Part shown: piece after piece, positions 27,289-35,194 of the stretch
How the letters are laid out: each line of letters opens with the position of its first letter
Numbering within the stretch: the stretch's first letter is position 1
DNA from: JBGTSJ01 sp041940305
GTDB lineage: Bacteria; Planctomycetota; Planctomycetia; Planctomycetales; Planctomycetaceae
Assembly: GCA_041940305.1 (NCBI GenBank)
Contig: JBGTSJ010000005.1
Location: forward strand, 248,001 to 312,000
Length of the DNA: 64,000 bases
Reading direction: 5' to 3'
Made by a program: the position numbers and the translations under genes
Notes under the pieces: generated by a model
What the model was told of the DNA's origin: nothing
Databases searched by the model: none
What the model saw: the letters and a program-made list of their open reading frames with translations, nothing else

Positions 27289-29973
27289 TCAGGAACCTGT
27301 GCCCGCCCGGGATGCGGCGCGGTCGTTCGCCAGAGTCTGCTGAATGCGGTGCAGTTCCTCGAGCGCGCCCAGGGGCGTCATCTCCTCCAGCTTGAGCGAC
27401 TTGATCTCGTCGAGAAGCGGATGATCGTTCGCGACGAACAGCGACAACTGCCGGGATGACTTGCGACGGGCCGGGATGGTCGTGCGGCCAGATTCGTCGT
27501 GATGGTCGGACTCCAGTTTGTCGAGGATCACGGTGGCCCGGTCGATGACATCGCGGGGGACGCCGGCCAACCGCGCGACGTGGATGCCGTAGCTGCGATC
27601 GGCAGCGCCGGGAACGATCTTGTGCAGGAAGATGACGTCTCCGGACTTTTCGTGGACGGAGACGTTCCAATTGGCCGCCTGCGGGAGGGTTTTGGGCAGA
27701 TCGGTCAGCTCGTGGTAGTGTGTCGCGAAGAGTGTGCGGCAGTGTTTGTGGTCGTGCAGGTATTCGGTGACGGCCCAGGCGAGGGAGATCCCGTCATAGG
27801 TGCTGGTGCCGCGGCCGATCTCGTCGAGAATGACGAGGCTCCGCTCGGTGGCGGCGTTGAGGATGCGGGCGGTCTCGGTCATTTCGACCATGAACGTGCT
27901 CTGGCCGCGCCCGAGTTCGTCGCTGGCGCCGACGCGTGCGAAGATCCGATCAGCGATGCCGATCCTGGCGGACGAGGCCGGCACGAACGAGCCCATCTGG
28001 GCCATGATCGTGAGCAACGCCGCCTGCCGGATGTAGGTGCTCTTGCCGGCCATATTGGGGCCGGTGATGAGGGCGATCAGCGTGGTGCTCGCCGCCGGTT
28101 CGTCCAATGACGCGTTGGTCGACTCACCGGCAGCGCCGAGCAGGATATCGTTGGGGACGAACTCGCCCCCCGGCCGAAGACGGTCGAGAACCGGATGGCG
28201 GCCGTCGCGGATCTCCAGGAGCGGTTCGCTGACGATTTCCGGCCGGCAGTATCGCTGCCTGACGGCGAGGGCAGACAGGCCGGCGAGCACGTCTAGCTGA
28301 GCGAGGACGTCGGCGGTCTGCTGCAGGCGTCGGCATTCGTCGGCGACGGAGTTGCGGAGTGCGTCGAAGATTTCGAGTTCGAGGGCGACGGCCTGCTCTT
28401 CGGCCCGGAGCACGCGCTCCTCGTATTCCTTGAGCTCGGGCGTGATGAATCGTTCCTGGTTCTTGAGAGTCTGCTTGCAGGTGTAGTCAGCCGGGACCTT
28501 GTCCCGGTTGGCGGCGGTGACTTCGAGGTAGTATCCGAAGACCTTGTTGAAGCCGACCTTGAGGGACGTGATGCCGGTCCGCTCGATTTCCTTCTTCTGG
28601 TATTCGGCGATCCACTGCTTGCCGCCGCGCGCGAGGTCGCGGAGCTCGTCCAGGCCGGCATGGCATCCGGCGCGGACGACGCCACCGTCAGCGGTCTGGA
28701 GCGGTGGCTCATCCACGAGCGTGGACTCGATGTTACCGCGGACCTCCGGACAGAGATCGAGCCGCGACTCGAGAATCCTGAGCAACTCGGAGCGGCGGCC
28801 TGTGAGTCGGGCCTTGAGCTTGGGCAGGAGCGCGAGCGTGCGTGCGAGTGAGGAGAGGTCGCGCGGCCCGGCGCGGAGGGTTGCCACGCGGGAACAGAGG
28901 CGCTGCAGGTCGTACGCCTGCTTGAGCCGCTCGTGGATGTCGCGGCCGAGCGCGGCATCGTCAACGAGTTCGGCGACGGCATCGAGCCGGTGATTGATGG
29001 CGGCGGGGTCCGTCAGCGGGGTAGACAGCCACTCGGCCAGCAGGCGGGCGCCCATCGGCGTGGCGGTTTCGTCGAGGACGTCGAGCAGGCTTCCGGTGCG
29101 CTGGCCTTCCCGGAGAGTGCGGGTGAGTTCCAGGCTACGGCGAGTGGCGTCGTCGATCAGCAGGTTGGAGCCGCGGCGATGCGCCTCCAAGCGAGCAATG
29201 TGGGTGAGCGCGGACCGTTGCGTCTCCTGCACATACTCCAGCAGCGCTCCGGCCGCCGTTACGCCAGCTGACGATTCGTCGACGTCGAATCCATCCAGCG
29301 ATGTCGTGCCGAAATGGCTGAGCAGAATGTCCCGGCAGTGAGCGGCGGCGAAACACCACGGCGGCCTGCGGGTCTGGACCATGTCCGGCAGTTCATGGAG
29401 GGGCCACTGCGAGGAGTTCTCCGCCCCTTCCGGCATGAGGCATTCGGCCGGCGCGATGCGGGAGAGCTCGTCCATCAGTTCATCTCCGGCCGATGGTCCA
29501 CACAATTCGAGGCATTGAAACACACCGGTGGATACTTCCAGCCAGGCGAGGCCGATCGCGTCCTTCACGGGGCAGGCGGCGGCCAGGTAGTTGCTGGACC
29601 TGGGGTCGAGCAGGGCGTCGTCAGTGAGGGTTCCGGGGGTGACGATGCGGGTGACCTCGCGGCGGACGAGTCCTTTGGCCGTTTTCGGGTCTTCGACCTG
29701 GTCGCAGATGGCCGCTTTGAGTCCGGCCTGCACGAGTTTGCGGAGGTAACCGTCGAGGGCGTGGTAGGGGAAGCCCGCCATCGGGACGGGATTGGTGGAG
29801 CCCTTGTCGCGACTGGTGAGCGTCAGCCCGAGCACTTTCGCGGCGGTGACGGCGTCGTCGTAGAAGAGTTCGTAGAAATCGCCCATGCGGAAGAGCAGCA
29901 GTGATCCGGGGGTCTCGCGCTTGACCTCCTGGTACCGCTCCATCATCGGCGTCAACCGCGTTCCGCCGCTCAT
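27289..29973 (-). CDS. mutS: DNA mismatch repair protein MutS
   Basis: The 894-residue product is a full-length MutS that recognises mismatches and starts repair with MutL. The N-terminal mismatch-binding F-x-E is present (MGDFYELF, F33/E35). Connector, lever and clamp regions follow. The ATPase has Walker A GPNMAGKST (~residue 630), VGASDELGRGQSTFM, Walker B VILDEIGRGTSTYDG and FATHYHELT. The ATG at 29973 begins MSGGTRLTPMMERYQEVK, as in other MutS proteins; the frame extends to 30084 without support. No mutL is in the window. Confidence 0.96.
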   Translation of the reverse strand: MSGGTRLTPMMERYQEVKRETPGSLLLFRMGDFYELFYDDAVTAAKVLGLTLTSRDKGSTNPVPMAGFPYHALDGYLRKLVQAGLKAAICDQVEDPKTAKGLVRREVTRIVTPGTLTDDALLDPRSSNYLAAACPVKDAIGLAWLEVSTGVFQCLELCGPSAGDELMDELSRIAPAECLMPEGAENSSQWPLHELPDMVQTRRPPWCFAAAHCRDILLSHFGTTSLDGFDVDESSAGVTAAGALLEYVQETQRSALTHIARLEAHRRGSNLLIDDATRRSLELTRTLREGQRTGSLLDVLDETATPMGARLLAEWLSTPLTDPAAINHRLDAVAELVDDAALGRDIHERLKQAYDLQRLCSRVATLRAGPRDLSSLARTLALLPKLKARLTGRRSELLRILESRLDLCPEVRGNIESTLVDEPPLQTADGGVVRAGCHAGLDELRDLARGGKQWIAEYQKKEIERTGITSLKVGFNKVFGYYLEVTAANRDKVPADYTCKQTLKNQERFITPELKEYEERVLRAEEQAVALELEIFDALRNSVADECRRLQQTADVLAQLDVLAGLSALAVRQRYCRPEIVSEPLLEIRDGRHPVLDRLRPGGEFVPNDILLGAAGESTNASLDEPAASTTLIALITGPNMAGKSTYIRQAALLTIMAQMGSFVPASSARIGIADRIFARVGASDELGRGQSTFMVEMTETARILNAATERSLVILDEIGRGTSTYDGISLAWAVTEYLHDHKHCRTLFATHYHELTDLPKTLPQAANWNVSVHEKSGDVIFLHKIVPGAADRSYGIHVARLAGVPRDVIDRATVILDKLESDHHDESGRTTIPARRKSSRQLSLFVANDHPLLDEIKSLKLEEMTPLGALEELHRIQQTLANDRAASRAGTGS

Positions 29974-30181
29974 TATGCGTCCGAATTCAACAGTGAGATT
30001 CAACAGGCCCGCGAGTGTACGAAGACCGGCCGCGGGATGCATGCATGCGGCCGCCCATCGGATTCTCGCGAGCCACGTCTCCAAGGCCGCGTCTCTTCAA
30101 TCGGTGAACTGCCTCGGTATGATCGGGTTCCTCGACCTGCGTCGCCTTCTTATCCCAAACGAAGCCTGCCGGAGCCCTCAC

Positions 30182-33100
30182 ATGGCTGCGATCGCTCGGA
30201 GTCTGACAGCCCTGCTCCTCACGACCCGAGCGCTGTCCCTGCCGGCGGCGGAGCCGGAGTACCGGGAGGGCATCGAGGATCAACCGGTCTTTCACATGCC
30301 GCTCAATGTGGAAGTCCCGGAAGCGGACGACGATCCGGATCTGGCCATCGACTACGATATTGTCTACGTCCGGGCTTTACGGGCGGGAGACGAGACGCAC
30401 AGGCGTTTCTACACCGACTTCTCACAGCCGGTGACGATGGAGCCCGGCGCCGATTTGATGCTGCTGCATCCCGACGGTTCCGAGGAACTGCTGGTGGCGG
30501 GAGGCAATGGCTCCATCACGGATCCGGTCGTCTCATTCGACGGGGAATGGGTGTTCTATTCGCACCTGTCCGATCTGCGCCAGGCAAACCAATGGGACCC
30601 GCCTGCGGCCGGGGCCGATCTGTTCAAGATCCATCTGGGCACGCGCCGGATCGTTCGGCTGACCAACCAGATGTTTACGCCCAATACGGGAGCGGCCGAC
30701 TGGTCGTCCGACTTCCGCGCGCACGACGACCGGCGCAACGGGTACTCGTATGGCGTGTTCAACATGGGGCCGTTTCCGCTGCCGGACGGACGAATCGTGT
30801 TCACCAGCAACCGCGACGGATTCCGGCCATCGCGGGGATATCCGGCGATCGCGCTGCAGTTGTTCGTGATGGACGATGCCGAGACGGACGTCGACGCCGC
30901 GGATCCGTATCCGAACAACATCGAAAAGATCGGGCACCTGAACGTCGCCGGAGCGCTGCATCCCGTGGTCCTGCGGGACGGGCGTATCATCTTCAGCACG
31001 CTGGAGTCGCAGGGGATCCGGAGCGAAATATCGTGGGGGATCTGGTCGATCCACCCGGACGGATCGAACTGGGGACCAGTGATCAGCGCGTTCGATCCCG
31101 GTGGAGCGGCGAACGGCTTTCACTTTCAGACGCAGCTTTCCGACGGAGGCGTGATCGTCGAGGAGTATTACAACCAGAACAATTCCGGATTCGGCGCCTA
31201 CATCCGGCTTCCCGAGCTTCCGCCTGAGGACACGGCGGCGTTCGGTCCGGCGTGGATGCAGAGCCCGCGCAATCCTCCGTGGCGGTTCGGCCGGTTCGAC
31301 AATGGGAAGGGGAAATTCTACCGCATGCCATTCATGCCGACCGGCGCCGTGTCGCTGACACCGTTCGCATTGAACAACGAAGGTCCGGCTGACACATCCG
31401 TGCCTGGGGACGAGTCCTCCCCACGTGTGGGCAAGGTGACGCATCCTTCAGGTGCGCCGGACAACCACCTGCTGACGGTCTATTCCCCCGGGCCGGTCAA
31501 TCACCAGTACACATTCCTGCCGCAGTATGACGGCGGCATCTATCTGCTGAAGGACGGTCAGATCGCTGGAGAGCCGGCGGACCTGCGGCTGATCAAGAAT
31601 GACCCGGACTATAACGAGTCGTGGCCGCGGGCCGTGGTGCCGTACGAGCGAATCTATGGAGTTGCCGAGCCTGCCCGGCTCCCGCCGGTCAAGAACGACG
31701 GCACACGCTCTGTGCACCTGCCTGCCGGAAGCCCATTTGGATTGGTCGGCACGTCGAGCCTGTACAAACGCGAAAGCTATCCGAACGGGGACGTTCCCCC
31801 CGGCAGTGTCACTGCGACCTACGCTGGAGGTGACGATCCCTGGCGCGGACTGGACGCCTTCACCAGCCACGGCAACGGCATGCCGCTGAACTGGCACAAT
31901 CAGGGAGCGGACGCGGGTCTCTATGAGAACAGTGAGATCCACGCGATCCGCCTGTTGCTGATGGAGCCGACGACTGACCGTCGCCGGGGGCCGAAGTCAG
32001 GGCGGCTGTTCTACAGTCATGCGCGCGAACGCCTGCGGATCGCCGGAGAGATTCCAGTCCGCAAGTTTGACGGTGGAACGCAGCCGCTCGATCCGGACGG
32101 AAACCCGGACACGAGCTTTCTGGCGAAGATCCCGGCCGACACGCCGTTCACGTTTCAGACGCTGGACGCCGCGGGGCTGGTGCTCAACATGTCGCAGACG
32201 TGGCATCAACTGCGTCCGGGAGAGATCCGGCACGACTGCGGCGGCTGCCACGCGCACAGCCAGGAGCCGACACCCTTCGCACTGACACTGGCAGCAAAGC
32301 CGGACTATCCCGTGTGGGACCTGACGGCATCCACCCCTTTATTGACGGACCAAGTGCGGGACGAGAGTAATCAGCAGTGGGATTCCGATGATGCCGCGGG
32401 GCTGCGGACACTGGAGCGGACGGCATTCACAGTCGAGTACCACCGGGACATTCGCCCGATCCTGGACCGGAGTTGTGTGCACTGTCACTCTGCGCGGAAC
32501 GGCCGTATTCCAGCGGCGCGGCTTGACCTGGATGCCGACGGCCAACTGATCCGCTACGAGCACGAGGGGGAGTTTCCGGGGACGTACTATCGGCTGGCGC
32601 TGGACGAGCGGGCCGAGTTCGGCTTTCGCCCGGTCGGCTATGATTCCTGGGGATACCCGAACGCTTCGCGTTATGTCCGCAAGCTGCAATCGCGCCGCAG
32701 CCTGCTGATGTGGAAAGTGTTCGGCGGGCGGCTGGACGGGTTTACGAATGACGATCATCCGTCGGAGCCGGAACCGGGAGCCGGCTACTTCACGCAGGGC
32801 GAGGAGCGCGTCAGCACCGACCATGCGCGCTCCCGATACGACCTGGACTTTGTCGGCCGCGCGATGCCGCCGCGCGAGGCGGTGGCCGAGGGACATGTCG
32901 AACCTCTGTCTGATGAAGACCGTCGCACGCTGGCGCGGTGGATCGACCTGGGTTGCCCGATCGATCTCGACTATGACCCTGCAGCACCACAGGAGCGCGG
33001 GTGGGGATGGATGCTTGATGACAACCGCCCCGTCGTCGCGCTGACGCTCCCTCCGCGCGGAACTGTCGGGATTCTGGATCGGATGCTGATTGGAATGGAC

Positions 33101-33346
33101 GACTACTCCACCGGGCTGGACCTGGCGACCTTTACCGTGACGGCCAACTTTGACGTCGACGGGAATCCGGCCGGCAGCAATCTAGCAGAGCTGTTTCTGC
33201 CGTCGGCTCCAGGAGTGTGGGAGTATCGGCTGGAGTCTCCCATTGCGTCGCTGTCTGAAGGACGGCTGAGCGTGCAGATCAGCGATCGGGAGGGAAACAT
33301 GGCCCGCACCGATCGGACGATCCGCGTCCGCGGGGCTTCGCGCTGA
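30182..33346 (+). CDS. Exported multihaem PD40 propeller protein, hydrazine synthase alpha-like
   Basis: The 1054-residue product has a signal peptide (ending LSLPAAEP). A WD40-like/TolB-type propeller region (~60-420: FSFDGEWVFYSHLSD, DGRIVFTSNRDG, RDGRIIFSTLE) follows. Two CxxCH cytochrome c motifs are visible: CGGCH (near residue 690) and CVHCH (near residue 765). The C-terminal ~200 residues include a FVGRAMPPREA segment. This order (propeller, haem, middle domain, haem) resembles the alpha subunit of anammox hydrazine synthase and its wide non-anammox relatives in Planctomycetes. No beta/gamma subunits are nearby, so anammox chemistry is not implied. Likely a periplasmic redox protein. 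It is divergent from mutS. Confidence 0.72.
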   Translation: MAAIARSLTALLLTTRALSLPAAEPEYREGIEDQPVFHMPLNVEVPEADDDPDLAIDYDIVYVRALRAGDETHRRFYTDFSQPVTMEPGADLMLLHPDGSEELLVAGGNGSITDPVVSFDGEWVFYSHLSDLRQANQWDPPAAGADLFKIHLGTRRIVRLTNQMFTPNTGAADWSSDFRAHDDRRNGYSYGVFNMGPFPLPDGRIVFTSNRDGFRPSRGYPAIALQLFVMDDAETDVDAADPYPNNIEKIGHLNVAGALHPVVLRDGRIIFSTLESQGIRSEISWGIWSIHPDGSNWGPVISAFDPGGAANGFHFQTQLSDGGVIVEEYYNQNNSGFGAYIRLPELPPEDTAAFGPAWMQSPRNPPWRFGRFDNGKGKFYRMPFMPTGAVSLTPFALNNEGPADTSVPGDESSPRVGKVTHPSGAPDNHLLTVYSPGPVNHQYTFLPQYDGGIYLLKDGQIAGEPADLRLIKNDPDYNESWPRAVVPYERIYGVAEPARLPPVKNDGTRSVHLPAGSPFGLVGTSSLYKRESYPNGDVPPGSVTATYAGGDDPWRGLDAFTSHGNGMPLNWHNQGADAGLYENSEIHAIRLLLMEPTTDRRRGPKSGRLFYSHARERLRIAGEIPVRKFDGGTQPLDPDGNPDTSFLAKIPADTPFTFQTLDAAGLVLNMSQTWHQLRPGEIRHDCGGCHAHSQEPTPFALTLAAKPDYPVWDLTASTPLLTDQVRDESNQQWDSDDAAGLRTLERTAFTVEYHRDIRPILDRSCVHCHSARNGRIPAARLDLDADGQLIRYEHEGEFPGTYYRLALDERAEFGFRPVGYDSWGYPNASRYVRKLQSRRSLLMWKVFGGRLDGFTNDDHPSEPEPGAGYFTQGEERVSTDHARSRYDLDFVGRAMPPREAVAEGHVEPLSDEDRRTLARWIDLGCPIDLDYDPAAPQERGWGWMLDDNRPVVALTLPPRGTVGILDRMLIGMDDYSTGLDLATFTVTANFDVDGNPAGSNLAELFLPSAPGVWEYRLESPIASLSEGRLSVQISDREGNMARTDRTIRVRGASR

Positions 33347-33349
33347 TCT

Positions 33350-33381
33350 CGCTGGAAGTGCCGCTTCCGGCATCGCCAGCG
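33350..33381 (+). terminator. Bulged stem-loop terminator after the multihaem gene
   Basis: Outer CGCTGG/CCAGCG and inner GTGCCG/CGGCAT stems around CTTC, followed by TCTTT. Begins 3 bp after the TGA. Confidence 0.65.
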
Positions 33382-33529
33382 TCTTTCGATGCACTTACAA
33401 TGCCGGGGGCGGGGCGGGCGGCGCCACCGGTTGCCGATGCGTTCGGAATGCGGTTGGACCGGACGGGCGTCCCGTATTCCGTCCGTTGCCCGATTCGTCT
33501 GACTTCCTCGAACTTCGACCTCCCACGCG

Positions 33530-34474
33530 ATGCACATTCTGCTTGCTAATCCGCGCGGCTTCTGCGCCGGCGTCAATATGGCGATCGACTGCCTGGACGA
33601 GTGCATCCGGGCGTTTGGACCGAACATCTACGTGTACCACGAGATTGTCCACAACAAATACGTCGTGGATCGGTTTACGCAGCAGGGAGTGACGTTCGTC
33701 GATGATCTGGATGAAGTGCCGGAAGGGTCGATTCTGCTGTACAGCGCACACGGTGTCTCGCCGGCGATTCGGGAGCATGCCCGCCGCCGGAAGTTGAGAA
33801 CCGTCGACGCCACCTGCCCGCTCGTGACGAAAGTGCACATCGAGGCGGTGCGGTATGCGGAGGCGGGGTACCACATCATCCTGATCGGCCATGAGGGGCA
33901 TGATGAGGTGATCGGCACGATGGGGGAGGCTCCCGAAAGCATCACGCTCGTGGAGAGCCCCGGGAATGTCGATGGATTGGCGTTTCCGCCGGGCGCCCGG
34001 CTGGCGTACCTGACGCAGACGACGCTCAGCGTGGAGGAAGCAGGGGCCGTCATTCGTGCGCTGGAGCAGAAGTTTCCACAGATCGAGCATCCTCCCAAGG
34101 AGGACATCTGCTATGCAACGACCAACCGGCAACATGCCATCCGCACGCTGATCGATCGCGCCGATCTGCTGCTGGTGCTCGGCAGCCAGAACAGTTCGAA
34201 CAGCCGGCGGCTGATGGAGATCGGCGCATCCGCCGGGAAGCCGGCGTATCTGATTGATGGGAAGCATGAGTTGCAATCCGGCTGGTTTGACGGGATCGGC
34301 ACAGTATTGATCACGGCGGGAGCCAGCGCACCGGATGTCGTGGTGCAGGACGTCATCGACTATCTCGTCGAGCACTTTGACGCCACGCACGAGCAGATCA
34401 CGACGCGCGAGGAGCACGTGACGTTTCCGCTGCCCAGGGAGTTGCGGAAGCTGCAATCGGCGACCGTGTCGTAA
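33530..34474 (+). CDS. ispH: 4-hydroxy-3-methylbut-2-enyl diphosphate reductase
   Basis: This is the last enzyme of the MEP isoprenoid pathway; it makes IPP and DMAPP from HMBPP using a [4Fe-4S] cluster. The 314 residues hold the three cluster cysteines C12 (NPRGFCAGV), C96 (DATCPLV) and C194 (EDICYATTNRQ), plus H41 (HEIVHN), H74 (SAHGVS), the catalytic-region HEGHDEV and the C-terminal SQNSSNSRRL and TAGASAPD motifs. Length is normal. The HD-domain gene begins 59 bp later on the same strand. Confidence 0.96.
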   Translation: MHILLANPRGFCAGVNMAIDCLDECIRAFGPNIYVYHEIVHNKYVVDRFTQQGVTFVDDLDEVPEGSILLYSAHGVSPAIREHARRRKLRTVDATCPLVTKVHIEAVRYAEAGYHIILIGHEGHDEVIGTMGEAPESITLVESPGNVDGLAFPPGARLAYLTQTTLSVEEAGAVIRALEQKFPQIEHPPKEDICYATTNRQHAIRTLIDRADLLLVLGSQNSSNSRRLMEIGASAGKPAYLIDGKHELQSGWFDGIGTVLITAGASAPDVVVQDVIDYLVEHFDATHEQITTREEHVTFPLPRELRKLQSATVS

Positions 34475-34533
34475 GTTGCTGCCGAAGCGGTCACAGAGGC
34501 GCCGATTGCCCGGATTCCGAGTGCGAGCACGCG

Positions 34534-35178
34534 ATGACGTTCGAAGACGCGCCGCCGACTCCCGTGACATCAGCAGCGGCGCCGCTTTACTCTCCGATGA
34601 TCGAGCGGGCGCTGCGGTTTGCGGCGGCGGCGCATGAGCAGCAGACACGGAAGGGTGGCGGCGTGCCGTATATCACCCATCCTGCGGGGGTGGCGCTGAT
34701 ACTGGTTCGCGCCGGCTGGAACGATGAAAACGTGCTGGCGGCCGCGATCCTGCATGATGTGGTGGAGGATACCGGTCGGACGCTCTGCGATCTGCGACGG
34801 GACTTTCCGGCGAAGGTCGTCGATCTGGTGGCATGCCTGTCGGAAACGAAGCGGGACGCCGCCGGAGATCGCCCGTGGGAGGTCCGCAAGCGGGAGCACA
34901 TCGCGGAACTGCGTGCTGCATCCACGGAAGCGTGTGCGATTGCGCTGGCGGACAAGCTGCACAACCTGGAGACGATGCTGGAGGATCTGGAGACGGGGGA
35001 AATCCGGTTCGAGAATTTCAACGCCCCCCCGGAGCGGTTGTTGTGGTACTACGAGGCGATGACATCGGCAGCGTGCCGCGGTGCGGAGGTGCGACCGCTC
35101 GCCGACGCGTGCCGGGCCGCCATTGAGCGGTTGCGGCGAGTGGTCGCGGAGCATGCCGATGCAGTACGTCCCGGATGA
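34534..35178 (+). CDS. HD-domain metal-dependent phosphohydrolase, SpoT-hydrolase/MESH1-like
   Basis: The 214-residue product matches the small hydrolase domain of RelA/SpoT proteins: HEQQTRKGGGVPYITHPAGVA (metal His), AAILHDVVEDT (HD motif) and later ADKLHNLETM. There is no synthetase, TGS or ACT domain, so it would be a hydrolase-only small alarmone-like enzyme, acting on ppGpp or a related nucleotide. That activity is inferred from family only. It converges on the hybrid kinase with 16 bp between stops. Confidence 0.82.
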   Translation: MTFEDAPPTPVTSAAAPLYSPMIERALRFAAAAHEQQTRKGGGVPYITHPAGVALILVRAGWNDENVLAAAILHDVVEDTGRTLCDLRRDFPAKVVDLVACLSETKRDAAGDRPWEVRKREHIAELRAASTEACAIALADKLHNLETMLEDLETGEIRFENFNAPPERLLWYYEAMTSAACRGAEVRPLADACRAAIERLRRVVAEHADAVRPG

Positions 35179-35194
35179 CGGCGACCAGTGAGAT

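Noticed and set aside
30182..33346. Anammox hydrazine synthase
   Set aside because: Only an alpha-like protein is present, without partner subunits; such homologues are widespread outside anammox bacteria.
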